This document shows, piece after piece, positions 1 to 8,309 of a DNA stretch of 64,000 nucleotides. Source of the DNA: Psychromicrobium silvestre (GTDB lineage Bacteria > Actinomycetota > Actinomycetes > Actinomycetales > Micrococcaceae); contig NZ_JACBYQ010000001.1 of the NCBI RefSeq assembly GCF_013408295.1, positions 1,364,001-1,428,000 on the forward strand. The letters are read 5' to 3'. Every line of letters begins with the position of its first letter. Position 1 is the stretch's first letter. The notes beneath the pieces are model-generated. The model did not search any database and was not told where the DNA came from. It saw only the letters and a list, made by a program, of their open reading frames with translations. The translations under genes were made by a program, and so were the position numbers.

Positions 1-189
1 CGCGTAGTGGCCGCCTCCTCGAAGCCCGGCGACTGGGTGCTGGACTTCTTTGCAGGCTCCGGTACCTTCGGGGCGGTTGCGGCGGCCCTGGATCGGCGCT
101 TTGTCTGCATCGATCAGAACCCGGAAGCCATTGGCATTATGGCCAAGCGCTTGGGTGAGGTAGCCGAACTGGTGCAAGAAACCAGTTGA
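1..189 (+). CDS. Site-specific DNA methyltransferase, C-terminal fragment
   Basis: The reading frame is open from the first base and ends at TGA 187-189, so the start lies outside the window. The visible 62 residues contain DFFAGSGTFG, the SAM-binding motif I (FxGxG type) of N4-cytosine/N6-adenine DNA methylases. Motif I near the C-terminus, followed by the acidic strand end FVCIDQNP, fits the beta-class order in which the catalytic DPPY motif comes first. It would methylate an exocyclic amine in DNA. Whether it belongs to a restriction system or is an orphan cannot be judged, because nothing upstream is visible. Confidence 0.8.
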   Translation, partial: RVVAASSKPGDWVLDFFAGSGTFGAVAAALDRRFVCIDQNPEAIGIMAKRLGEVAELVQETS

Positions 190-190
190 G

Positions 191-1036
191 TTAGCGGACG
201 ACGGCGGTCCCGCTGGCTTGCGCCTCAATCTCCAGTAGGGCTTCGGGGCTGGTCAGGTTCTCACCCAAGCGATTGGGTTTGCCGGTACCGTGGTAGTCCG
301 ATGATCCGGTCACGATCAGACCATTTCGACGGGCCAATTCACGTAAGAAAAGCTTGCCCTCCTCGGGGTTATCCCGATGTTCTATTTCGACTCCGGCCAG
401 GCCTGCCTCGATCATTTCCTCGAAGGTCTGCTCGCCCACAATGCGCCCCCTGGACGAAGCCACCGGATGAGCGAAGACCGGAACTCCCCCGGCAGCCCGG
501 ACCAGCGAGACCGCCAGCACCGGATCCGGAGCATAGTGCGAAACCCAGTATTTGCTGCGAGTGGTCAAGATCGAAGTGAAAGCTTCGGAACGATCGGCCA
601 CCACGCCCGCGGCCACCAAAGCATCCGCTATATGTGGCCGCCCCACGGTAGCCCCGGGAGCCACGTGTTGGCTGACGTCGTCCCAGTTCAGCGGGTAATC
701 CTCGGAGAGCCGATCAACCATCCGTTCTGCCCTGCTGAGCCGGGCATCCCGTGACTTACTGATTTCCTCCAGTAGCCCGGGGTGCTCAGGATCATGTAGA
801 TAGCTGAGCAAATGCACTGTCACCCCCGCCGCAGTACGGCAGGAGATCTCCATTCCGGGCACCAGGGCTATTCCCAATAGCCGCGCCCGCTCGGAGGCTT
901 CCAACCAGCCGCCGGTTGAATCGTGGTCGGTAATGGCCACCACATCGAGCCCTGCTAGTTTGGCAGCATCGATGAGCTGGGCGGGCGGCTCCGTGCCATC
1001 GGAGACATTCGAATGGGCATGCAGGTCTATCCTCAC
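191..1036 (-). CDS. PHP-domain phosphoesterase
   Basis: This 281-residue protein opens with the metal-binding DLHAHSN motif (H6, H8, D13) followed by ITDHDS (D37, H38), the N-terminal signatures of the polymerase and histidinol phosphatase (PHP) superfamily. Later metal ligands fit FAHP and GSSDYHG near residues 190 and 245. Length and architecture match bacterial proteins of the 3',5'-nucleoside bisphosphate phosphatase / 5'-3' exoribonuclease type (RNase AM, YciV), so it probably removes phosphates from pAp-like nucleotides or trims RNA ends. The start is GTG 1036-1034. It is convergent with the methyltransferase fragment and divergent from aminopeptidase P. The exact substrate is inference. 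Confidence 0.85.
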   Translation of the reverse strand: MRIDLHAHSNVSDGTEPPAQLIDAAKLAGLDVVAITDHDSTGGWLEASERARLLGIALVPGMEISCRTAAGVTVHLLSYLHDPEHPGLLEEISKSRDARLSRAERMVDRLSEDYPLNWDDVSQHVAPGATVGRPHIADALVAAGVVADRSEAFTSILTTRSKYWVSHYAPDPVLAVSLVRAAGGVPVFAHPVASSRGRIVGEQTFEEMIEAGLAGVEIEHRDNPEEGKLFLRELARRNGLIVTGSSDYHGTGKPNRLGENLTSPEALLEIEAQASGTAVVR

Positions 1037-1127
1037 CTACTCAGCCTATGCCCGTGAGCATCCCAAAGAAGATTCAGCAGCTGTCCTGAACTGGCGGCAT
1101 GCCGAGTGCAGTGGCAGGATTGAGGGC

Positions 1128-2681
1128 GTGACCCAGACTCCAGCAGAAAATTCAGAACAGCCCATCGAAGATCGCGTGAACAACCGTTCGCAACGTCCCG
1201 ACTCGGAAGCTTTCCGGTCCTTTATGAGTTCCAGCTGGGCTCCGGCCAGTCAGCAGCTCCCGGATCAAGCCGCGGTCGCCGAACATGCTGCCCGCCGCCG
1301 TCGTGCCATTAGTGACCAGTTCAAGGGTGAGCGGCTGGTACTACCGGCCGGACCGCTGAAGGTCCGCTCCAATGACACCGACTACATGTTCCGGCCGCAT
1401 TCCGCTTTCGCTCATCTGACCGGCTTGGGCGTGGATCACGAGCCGGATGCCGTGCTGGTGCTGGAACCGGCGGATGAAGGAACGGGTGACGACGGCGGCA
1501 ATCACCGCGCCACACTGTACTTCCGGCCGCTGGCTGGCCGGGACACCAAGGAGTTCTACGCTGATGCCCGGGCCGGCGAGTTCTGGATTGGCAAGCGCCC
1601 AACCCTGGCCGAATTACGCGCCGAGCTCGCCCTGGAGACCGCAGATCTGGCCGAGTTGGAGGTGGCGCTGACTAAGAACCTGGGTGCTGCCGAAATCGGC
1701 GGGGTTCAGGTCCGGCTGGTCCGTGATGTTGATCCGCAGATCGATGCGCTGGTCGATACCGCCCGGATCAATACCGCGCTCAACCCGGAAACGGCGGATC
1801 TGAGCCAGGCTGATCTTCAGGACGGCAAGCTCGTCGAGGCGCTATCCGAGCTCCGGCTGGTCAAGGATGACTGGGAAGTGGAGCAATTGGAAGTGGCGGT
1901 GGCCGCGACCATCGAAGGATTCTCTGAGGTGGTTCGTGCGCTGCCTCGCGCCATTGGCCATCGCCGCGGCGAGCGCGTGGTCGAGGGGGCTTTTGCCGCC
2001 CGGGCTCGCGAAGAGGGCAATGGCCTCGGTTATGAGACCATTGCGGCCGCCGGCGACCATGCCACCACGCTGCATTGGATCACCAATAACGGTCAGGTGA
2101 AGAGCGGTGAACTGATTCTGCTCGATGCCGGGGTGGAGGCGGATTCGCTCTATACCGCGGACATCACTCGCACCTTGCCGGTGAACGGGACCTTTAGCGA
2201 GGTTCAGCGCAAGGTCTATCAGGCCGTTTTGGATGCCGCAGATGCTGCCTTCAAGGTAGCTAAGCCGGGTGTGAAGTTCCGTGATCTGCATGGTGCCGCC
2301 ATGGAGGTCCTGGTCGACCGACTGGTGCTCTGGGGTTTGCTGCCGGTTTCGGCCGAGGTGGCGCTGTCCCCCGAGGGGCAGCAACATCGTCGCTGGATGC
2401 CGCATGGCACCAGCCATCACCTGGGCCTCGATGTGCATGACTGCGCCCAGGCCCGTGCCGAGCTTTACCTAGACGGCGTGCTAGAGGAGGGCATGGTTTT
2501 CACCATTGAGCCCGGCCTCTACTTCAAGGCTGACGATCTGGCCGTTCCGGAGGAATACCGGGGCATCGGCGTTCGGATTGAGGACGATGTGCTGGTGACC
2601 GCCGAGGGCAACCGCAACCTGAGTGCCGCGCTGCCGCGTAGTCCCGAGGACGTCGAGTCCTGGATGTCCAGCCTCAGCTAG
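1128..2681 (+). CDS. pepP: Xaa-Pro aminopeptidase (aminopeptidase P, M24B)
   Basis: It removes the N-terminal residue from peptides with proline in second position, in the cytoplasm. The 517-residue protein has an N-terminal creatinase-like domain and a C-terminal pita-bread metallopeptidase domain. Five dinuclear metal ligands are visible: the two aspartates of LLDAGVEADSLYTADITRT, His in HGTSHHLGLDVHD, Glu in FTIEPGLY and Glu in IRIEDD-like GVRIEDDV. The frame is open upstream to 933, but that part lies over the divergent PHP gene, so GTG 1128 was chosen; it gives the usual family length of about 520 residues. The stop abuts a large hairpin (2682-2755). Confidence 0.9.
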   Translation: MTQTPAENSEQPIEDRVNNRSQRPDSEAFRSFMSSSWAPASQQLPDQAAVAEHAARRRRAISDQFKGERLVLPAGPLKVRSNDTDYMFRPHSAFAHLTGLGVDHEPDAVLVLEPADEGTGDDGGNHRATLYFRPLAGRDTKEFYADARAGEFWIGKRPTLAELRAELALETADLAELEVALTKNLGAAEIGGVQVRLVRDVDPQIDALVDTARINTALNPETADLSQADLQDGKLVEALSELRLVKDDWEVEQLEVAVAATIEGFSEVVRALPRAIGHRRGERVVEGAFAARAREEGNGLGYETIAAAGDHATTLHWITNNGQVKSGELILLDAGVEADSLYTADITRTLPVNGTFSEVQRKVYQAVLDAADAAFKVAKPGVKFRDLHGAAMEVLVDRLVLWGLLPVSAEVALSPEGQQHRRWMPHGTSHHLGLDVHDCAQARAELYLDGVLEEGMVFTIEPGLYFKADDLAVPEEYRGIGVRIEDDVLVTAEGNRNLSAALPRSPEDVESWMSSLS

Positions 2682-2755
2682 GCGCGAGTTCGCTTTTGAG
2701 TCGCGGATTCGCTTGGTTTTACGGGCGAATCCGCGACTAGCACACGAACTCGCGC
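2682..2755. terminator. Long hairpin filling a convergent intergenic gap
   Basis: Inverted repeat with arms 2682-2712 and 2725-2755 (31 nt each) and a 12-nt loop. The outer blocks GCGCGAGTTCG/CGAACTCGCGC and inner blocks AGTCGCGGATTCGC/GCGAATCCGCGACT pair perfectly and are separated by a symmetric 6-nt unpaired segment. It occupies exactly the whole gap between pepP (stop 2681) and the convergent stress protein (stop 2756), so a bidirectional terminator role is likely. There is no U-tract. The size suggests a repeat-family element rather than an ordinary terminator. Confidence 0.8.
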
Positions 2756-3613
2756 TTAGTTCTGCTTCGGCTCCTGCTCAGCCTGAGGCTGGGTCGGAGT
2801 CTCCGACGGCGTCGCGTCTGGGCTTGGGGCTGCATCCGGTTGCACTCGAATACCGTATTGCGGGCGACCATCCGGCAGATCCGAATAGGACCCGGGCGGG
2901 GTGTTGCTTACGCCTTCCAGCTTGGGAACCTGCGGTTCCGCAGGATTCCCCGTCGCGTTGGATGGAGCGGATGGGGCAGATGGGGCGGACGCGTTGGTCG
3001 GGGTGGATGGGGCAGCATAAGGATCCGTCCAGCCCTCGGGCCGGGGCGGTGCCGGGGGCTGCTGGTTCTGGTTCGGCGCCTGATAAGGCACCTGAGCCGG
3101 CCGTGCCTGGGGCTGCTGAGCCATCGGCAAATTCTGCAGCAGACGGCGGGCATCAGCGGAAGCCTCACGAGCCACGATCACATCGTAATTGGAGGCGAGT
3201 ACCTGGGAGGTCGAGGTGAAATCTCGCTTCCCCCGCTGCGCAGCATAGGTCACAATGCCGAAGAGCATCCAGAAAGCGGCACCGAGCAACATGGCAATCG
3301 GAATGGACAATAACGCTCCTCCCGGGCTCGAACCTATGAAGGACAGCAAGAGGCCCACGAAAAGACCGAACCAGGCGCCCGTCATGGCTCCGTTGAGCGC
3401 AACTCGGGGGTAGCTGAGCTTCCCGGTAACCCGTTCAACCATTTTCAGATCATTACCCACAATGGAGACCAGCTGGACCGGGAATTGCTGATCCGCCAGG
3501 TAGTCCACCGCTTTCTGGGCATCCAGGTAGGAAATATAGCTTCCCACCGTGTCACCGTCCGGGACACTACGGGGGTCCACCAGAGCACGGGCTGATCCAA
3601 AGAGGTTCGACAT
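2756..3613 (-). CDS. General stress protein 17M-like membrane protein
   Basis: A 285-residue protein with an N-terminal domain resembling Bacillus YflT/GSP17M (residues about 20-60, including SYLDAQKAVDYLADQQFPV). Two transmembrane segments follow (about 77-95 and 100-123), then a second soluble stretch. From about residue 165 the tail is long, low-complexity and rich in Pro, Gln and Ala. ATG 3613 was chosen because it is preceded by a purine-rich GGGAGAATGGGGG element; the 42 in-frame codons upstream look non-coding. A similar gene lies next to the mgtE-like gene in mycobacteria (Rv1234 region, from memory). Function unknown; a role in the cell-envelope stress response is inference. Confidence 0.75.
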   Translation of the reverse strand: MSNLFGSARALVDPRSVPDGDTVGSYISYLDAQKAVDYLADQQFPVQLVSIVGNDLKMVERVTGKLSYPRVALNGAMTGAWFGLFVGLLLSFIGSSPGGALLSIPIAMLLGAAFWMLFGIVTYAAQRGKRDFTSTSQVLASNYDVIVAREASADARRLLQNLPMAQQPQARPAQVPYQAPNQNQQPPAPPRPEGWTDPYAAPSTPTNASAPSAPSAPSNATGNPAEPQVPKLEGVSNTPPGSYSDLPDGRPQYGIRVQPDAAPSPDATPSETPTQPQAEQEPKQN

Positions 3614-3777
3614 ACCCCCATTCTCCCGCATCCTCGGCGCAAAGGCGCCAAGGTATCGCTCCGGGTGAACCCATGAGCCCGCTGTGCTGCCTGCACGGAG
3701 CGCCCAGGGCATCGCCCGACGGAGGTTCCATCGACTCACTGTTTCACGCAGAGCCGCCTAAACAGTAGCCTTGAGGT

Positions 3778-5058
3778 GTGAGCACAAATCCAACCCGCGT
3801 CTTCGTAGCGCGCCTGATCGGGCTAGACGTTTTCGACCCCTTCGGCGATCGCCTCGGTCGATTGCGCGACGTTGTGGTGCACTCACGCAGAAACAACGCT
3901 CCGCACGCCGTCGGCATAGTGGTCGAAGTCACCGGAAAGCGTCGCGTGTTTGTGCCGATGACCCGGCTGACCTCGATGGATCAGACTCAGATCATCTCCA
4001 CCGGCCTGGTCAATTTGCGCCGCTTTGAGCAGCGTGGTGCCGAACAACTAGTGGTCGGAGAACTCTTCGATCGCAAGGTCAGCCTGACCGACGGTTCCGG
4101 AACCGCGATTGTCGAGGATGTGGCGCTGGATCAGCAGCGCAGCGGTGACTGGCTGGTCAGCAAACTCTTCGTCCGGCGTGGGGACTCTACCTCCCGGCTG
4201 CGTCGATTGCGGCGCGGCCACACCGTGCTGATCGACTGGGACGAGGCAGTGCATGACTCCCAGCACGAACCGCAGGGCGCCAGCCAATTGGTGGCCAGCT
4301 ATGAGGACCTCAAGCCCGCCGACTTCGCCGATGCGCTACAGGAGATGAGTGATAAGCGCCGCTTCGAGGTGGCCTCGGAGCTGCAGGATGAACGGCTTGC
4401 GGATGTCCTCCAGGAACTCCCTGAGGACGATCAGGTCCAGTTGCTTTCCGCTCTTGACAACGAGCGTGCAGCCGATGTGCTGGAGGAAATGGATCCGGAC
4501 GACGCCGCCGATCTGCTCGCCGACCTGCCCAGCGCAAAAGCCGAAGAGTTGCTGCTACTGATGGAACCGGAGGAGGCCGACGACGTCCGGCGGCTATTGC
4601 AGTACGACGAGGATACCGCTGGTGGCTTGATGACACCGGTTCCGGTAATCCTGCCTCCGGAGGCTACCGTAGCGGAAGCCCTGGCTCATGTCCGCAGCGA
4701 AGAGCTCTCCCCCGCCCTGGCCTCCGCGATTTTCGTCTGCCGCCCACCCCTGGAGACTCCGACCGGCAGGTTCCTCGGTGTGGTACACATTCAACAGTTG
4801 TTGCGAAGCGCGCCGCCGGAACAGCTAGGAACACTAGTTGATAAGAACCTCGAACCGGTTTCCGATCAGGCTGGCGTTGGCGAAGTTTCGCATGTAATGG
4901 CCTCCTATAACTTGGTATCGTTGCCGGTGGTCAACGACACCGGCCGGCTGGTCGGGGCGGTGACAGTCGATGACCTCCTTGACCATTTGTTACCTGACGA
5001 TTGGCGTGCTCACGAAGATGGTGAGCCCTTGAAAAAACTAGGAGGCAGAGTTGGCTGA
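3778..5058 (+). CDS. PRC-barrel / MgtE-N / CBS-domain protein without a channel
   Basis: A 426-residue soluble protein starting at GTG 3778. Residues about 8-150 look like tandem PRC-barrel-type beta domains. Residues 170-275 form an acidic helical repeat (DERLADVLQELPEDDQ, DNERAADVLEEMDPDDAADL) typical of the MgtE N-terminal magnesium-sensing domain. Residues 280-415 hold a CBS pair starting DEDTAGGLMTPVP. There is no MgtE transmembrane domain, so it is not itself a magnesium channel; it more likely senses Mg or nucleotides and regulates a partner. The neighbouring membrane DUF1003 gene overlaps it by 8 bases, and mrp follows, an arrangement also known in mycobacteria. Confidence 0.85.
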   Translation: MSTNPTRVFVARLIGLDVFDPFGDRLGRLRDVVVHSRRNNAPHAVGIVVEVTGKRRVFVPMTRLTSMDQTQIISTGLVNLRRFEQRGAEQLVVGELFDRKVSLTDGSGTAIVEDVALDQQRSGDWLVSKLFVRRGDSTSRLRRLRRGHTVLIDWDEAVHDSQHEPQGASQLVASYEDLKPADFADALQEMSDKRRFEVASELQDERLADVLQELPEDDQVQLLSALDNERAADVLEEMDPDDAADLLADLPSAKAEELLLLMEPEEADDVRRLLQYDEDTAGGLMTPVPVILPPEATVAEALAHVRSEELSPALASAIFVCRPPLETPTGRFLGVVHIQQLLRSAPPEQLGTLVDKNLEPVSDQAGVGEVSHVMASYNLVSLPVVNDTGRLVGAVTVDDLLDHLLPDDWRAHEDGEPLKKLGGRVG

Positions 5059-5680
5059 GAAATTCGTTGAGCGGCAACGTAATCAGAACAGCGGGCTAGA
5101 CACCCCACTGGAACTACGCTCCCGGTTCTTCCCTCGGTATTCGCCGGATCCAGATTCCTTCGGCAGACTGACCGAAGGCTTCGCGCGTTTCATGGGCACC
5201 CCCCGCTTCCTGTTGTACATGACGCTGTTCTGTGCCGCCTGGCTGGGCTGGAACACGCTCGCTCCCGAGGCCTGGCAATTCGACCCCCGGGCACTCAACT
5301 TCACCTTGCTCACCCTGATCCTCTCGCTGCAGGCCTCTTACGCCGCTCCGCTGCTGCTGCTGGCGCAGAACCGGCAGGATGACCGAGACCGGGTGGCCAT
5401 CGAGCAGGATCGGCAAACCGCGGCCCGGAACCTCGCCGATACGGAGTATCTGACCCGTGAACTCGCTGCCCTGAGGATTGCCCTGCGGGAGGTTGCCACC
5501 CGCGATTTCGTGCGTTCCGAATTGAAGTCTCTTTTGGAGGACTTGATCGTGGCCGGCGAGTCCGAGGACGCCGAGCCACGCGGGAGGTCTCGGGATTCCA
5601 AGGGCTCCCCCAAAACCCAAGCCATTCCTAAGGTGAAGGTGCGCAAGCCGGTCGGCCAGCCGCCGTCGTCGTCATTATGA
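5051..5680 (+). CDS. DUF1003 membrane protein
   Basis: A 209-residue protein of the DUF1003 family. Two transmembrane helices (about 52-70 and 82-104) carry the typical PLLLLAQNRQDDRDR motif at the second helix end. A charged helical region then probably forms a coiled coil (to about 165), followed by a basic Ser/Pro/Lys-rich tail. The start is TTG 5051, placed 6 bases after a perfect AGGAGG at 5039-5044; this Shine-Dalgarno site lies inside the end of the upstream MgtE-N/CBS gene and decides the start. Tight overlap with that gene suggests the two proteins act together at the membrane. Molecular function unknown. Confidence 0.85.
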   Translation: MAEKFVERQRNQNSGLDTPLELRSRFFPRYSPDPDSFGRLTEGFARFMGTPRFLLYMTLFCAAWLGWNTLAPEAWQFDPRALNFTLLTLILSLQASYAAPLLLLAQNRQDDRDRVAIEQDRQTAARNLADTEYLTRELAALRIALREVATRDFVRSELKSLLEDLIVAGESEDAEPRGRSRDSKGSPKTQAIPKVKVRKPVGQPPSSSL

Positions 5681-6792
5681 GCCTCGATCCCCAGACCCTG
5701 CGCCAGGCTCTTGCCACCGTCATTGACCCGGAATTGCGGCAGCCGATCACCGAACTGGGCATGGTGCAGGAAATTCAAGCGGACGACGTCGGCCAGGTCA
5801 CCGTGCGCGTGCTGCTCACCATAGCGGGCTGCCCGCTTCGAGACACCATCATTGCCGATGCCACCGAGGCGCTGAACCGGGTGCCCGGGGTGAAGGGCGT
5901 CACGGTGGAACTCGGAGTGATGAGCCCGGAGCAGCGAGCCGAGTTGAAGGCACGGCTGCGCCCTCAGGCCGGGATCCCCTTTAACCGCGCCGATTCACTC
6001 ACCAAGATTTATGCCGTGGCCAGCGGCAAGGGTGGGGTGGGAAAATCGAGCGTTACCGTCAATCTTGCCAGCGCCTTGGCCGCCCGCGGACTCAAAGTGG
6101 GCATTATTGACGCCGATATCTATGGCTTCTCGGTGCCCGGGCTATTAGGCATTAAGCAACAGCCCACCCGGGTGGACGAGATGATCCTGCCGCCGGTAGC
6201 TTTCGGGGTGAAGGTGATCTCGATTGGTATGTTTGTGGCCGGGAACCAGCCGGTGGCTTGGCGCGGCCCCATGCTGCACCGAGCGCTGGAGCAGTTCCTT
6301 ACGGATGTCTATTTCGGGGATCTGGACGCTTTGTTCCTGGATCTGCCCCCAGGTACCGGGGATATTGCCATCTCGGTAGCTCAGTTGCTGCCCAAGGCGG
6401 AGATCCTGGTGGTCACCACTCCGCAGTCGGCCGCCGCCGACGTTGCCGAGCGCGCCGGTGCGATTGCCTTGCAGACGCAGCAGAAAGTGGTTGGGGTGGT
6501 AGAGAACATGTCCTGGCTGGTGCAGCCCGATGGCAGCAGACTAGAGCTTTTCGGCAGCGGTGGGGGCGAACGTCTAGCCGCGCGGCTCAGTCAAACCGTT
6601 GGCACTCCGGTACCGCTATTGGGTCAGGTTCCGCTGGACATCACCTTGCGCGAGGGTGGGGATGTTGGCACTCCGATTGTGCTCTCCCATCCAGACTCAC
6701 CGGCCGCGCTGGCGCTTTCGGCAATAGCAGATGGGCTACTGAAAAGGCCACGCGGCTTGGCGGGGCTCCGGCTAGGCGTGGAGCCGGTTTAA
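5677..6792 (+). CDS. mrp: Mrp/NBP35-family P-loop ATPase (Fe-S carrier type)
   Basis: This 371-residue protein has an N-terminal MIP18/DUF59 domain (1-85) and a deviant Walker A GKGGVGKS at 117-124, the ParA/MinD-related signature of Mrp/ApbC proteins that carry and deliver Fe-S clusters. The CxxC pair that usually follows VENMSW in bacterial and eukaryotic homologues is missing here (VENMSWLVQPDGS). As remembered, actinobacterial Mrp proteins share this lack, so cluster binding by the usual bridge is doubtful. ATG 5677 overlaps the upstream stop (ATGA), indicating translational coupling with the DUF1003 gene. It is convergent with tatB. Confidence 0.88.
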   Translation: MSLDPQTLRQALATVIDPELRQPITELGMVQEIQADDVGQVTVRVLLTIAGCPLRDTIIADATEALNRVPGVKGVTVELGVMSPEQRAELKARLRPQAGIPFNRADSLTKIYAVASGKGGVGKSSVTVNLASALAARGLKVGIIDADIYGFSVPGLLGIKQQPTRVDEMILPPVAFGVKVISIGMFVAGNQPVAWRGPMLHRALEQFLTDVYFGDLDALFLDLPPGTGDIAISVAQLLPKAEILVVTTPQSAAADVAERAGAIALQTQQKVVGVVENMSWLVQPDGSRLELFGSGGGERLAARLSQTVGTPVPLLGQVPLDITLREGGDVGTPIVLSHPDSPAALALSAIADGLLKRPRGLAGLRLGVEPV

Positions 6793-6811
6793 CACCTCTG
6801 GCTCGGAAATC

Positions 6812-7192
6812 TTAGGTAGCTTCGTTGTCCCAGGGAGCTTTTTCACCGTGGCTGAGACGTACCACTTCCCGTGCCGGGGAAACTGTTTGCAGCGTTTCTG
6901 GAACTGGCAGCGGCGCACCGGCGGAGATCTGCTTCGGCTCATCGTCAAGCAAGGCCTCACGGATGATCCGTCGTGGATCGTATTGCCGGGGATCGAGTTT
7001 CTGCCAGTCGATCTCGCTCAGATCGACGCCAGATTCTTCTTTGAGTTGCTCCCGGGCACCGCTAGCCATCCGGCGAGCCTCGCGGACGAAATTGCGGAAT
7101 TTCTGCGCGTATTCGGGCAGCCGCTTGGGACCGATCACCAGCACCGCAAGGACGCCCAGGATCAGGAACTCGTAGCCGTTGATGTTAAACAT
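6812..7192 (-). CDS. tatB: Twin-arginine translocase subunit TatB
   Basis: A 126-residue protein with a short N-terminal hydrophobic helix (about 5-21, EFLILGVLAVLVIGP), the conserved GPKRLPE hinge, an amphipathic helix and a charged C-terminal tail: the classic TatB layout. It would form the TatBC receptor for folded precursors with twin-arginine signal peptides. Position near an ECF sigma factor fits the sigE-rseA-htrA-tatB order of mycobacteria; an htrA gene is absent here. tatA and tatC are not in the window. Confidence 0.88.
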   Translation of the reverse strand: MFNINGYEFLILGVLAVLVIGPKRLPEYAQKFRNFVREARRMASGAREQLKEESGVDLSEIDWQKLDPRQYDPRRIIREALLDDEPKQISAGAPLPVPETLQTVSPAREVVRLSHGEKAPWDNEAT

Positions 7193-7227
7193 ATCTAAGG
7201 AAAGGGTACCTGTTCTTTTGCCGCTGA

Positions 7228-7572
7228 CTAGCCCAAATTGAAAATTCGGTGCAATCCGCGCAAGAAATGCGCGGCTAGATCAGCATTGTCCAAGGGATTC
7301 CCCACTGCATGTCGCTGCGCCGCCACCGAGGGTAAATACTCGGCACGGGCCGCGTGCTCATCCGGCAAGCCCACCAGATACACCCCGGTGCTCAACAGAC
7401 AGGTAACCAGCAGCAGAGCCGCAACTGCCAATACCGATCGCGGCACCCGGCCGGGTCGATGGGGCAAACACAGGGTTTCGGTGCCATCGCTCTGTAGACC
7501 TTCGGTGCGCTGCAATATCCTGTTGCTCAGGTCTTGCCGCTCGGCCGAGGAAGAATCAGACACGGAATCCAC
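7228..7572 (-). CDS. Small single-pass membrane protein downstream of the ECF sigma factor
   Basis: A 114-residue protein with a hydrophilic N-terminus (1-45), one transmembrane segment (about 46-68) and a short C-terminal region. It starts at GTG 7572, five bases after the sigma factor stop, so the two are probably co-transcribed. Position and topology are those of an anti-sigma factor (RseA-like). However, the HxxxCxxC zinc motif of ZAS anti-sigma factors is absent; a lone LCLPH is the only Cys/His cluster. It is either a divergent anti-sigma factor or an unrelated membrane protein. I do not recognise the family. Confidence 0.7.
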   Translation of the reverse strand: MDSVSDSSSAERQDLSNRILQRTEGLQSDGTETLCLPHRPGRVPRSVLAVAALLLVTCLLSTGVYLVGLPDEHAARAEYLPSVAAQRHAVGNPLDNADLAAHFLRGLHRIFNLG

Positions 7573-7577
7573 TTGGC

Positions 7578-8192
7578 CTAGTGCAGGCCGGCAATCCGCG
7601 GAAGCTTGAGTTTGGGCAGTTTCTGCGCAAAGGAGCGCGGTGCCCGGTGTGCCAGCGATTCGCGCAACATGGTCCGGCCGCGGTGGATGCGCGAGCGCAC
7701 GGTGCCAAGCTTGATGCCTAGCGCTTCAGCCACCTCATCATAGGACAAGCCCTCAAGATCGCACAGCACGACGGCGGCACGGAAGTCCGGTGGCAAGGCA
7801 TCCAGAGCCTGCTGAATATCTAGGTCCAGATTATTGAATTCGAAGCTGCGTTCCGGGCCGGGATCCCGACCGGGGAGCCTGGATTCGGCGTCCTCGGCTA
7901 GTGCGTCGAAGCGGATCCGGGATTTACGACGGGCCTGATCTAGGAACAAGTTGGTGGTGATGCGGTGCAGCCAACCATCAAGGGTTCCTGGAGTAAAGGT
8001 TGCCAGCGAGCGGAAAACCCGGACGAAGACTTCCTGGGTGAGATCCTCGGCGTCGTATTTATTGCCGGTCAGCCGGTAAGCGAGCCGGAAGACCTTAGCC
8101 GAGTGGTTGCGCACCACTTCTTCCCAGCTGGGCATCACCCAATCGACCGTTGCAGTGTCCACCTCGGTAGTCACCACCAACACCCCTTCCAT
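7578..8192 (-). CDS. sigE: ECF RNA polymerase sigma factor, SigE-like
   Basis: A 204-residue ECF sigma factor. Region 2 is visible as [25 protein letters not shown]-like sequence (about residues 38-63) with a region 2.3-2.4 WLHRITTN motif. Region 4 is [21 protein letters not shown] and [23 protein letters not shown] (about 135-180), which recognises the -35 element. Context (tatB downstream, O-methyltransferase divergent) matches mycobacterial sigE, an envelope-stress regulator. The ATG at 8192 is followed by GGAAGGGG and then GTG codons at 8177 and 8174, so translation may actually start at one of those. Confidence 0.88.
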   Translation of the reverse strand: MEGVLVVTTEVDTATVDWVMPSWEEVVRNHSAKVFRLAYRLTGNKYDAEDLTQEVFVRVFRSLATFTPGTLDGWLHRITTNLFLDQARRKSRIRFDALAEDAESRLPGRDPGPERSFEFNNLDLDIQQALDALPPDFRAAVVLCDLEGLSYDEVAEALGIKLGTVRSRIHRGRTMLRESLAHRAPRSFAQKLPKLKLPRIAGLH

Positions 8193-8309
8193 GAGCTAAG
8201 CATCTATCATGGCAGATTTGACTGGGCGTTTGCTGTGCTAAAGGGGTATTTAGCGCAGAGCATAAGCTCGAGCACGGCTTAGCTCCCGTTTCACAGTAGG
8301 CTTGAAGGC

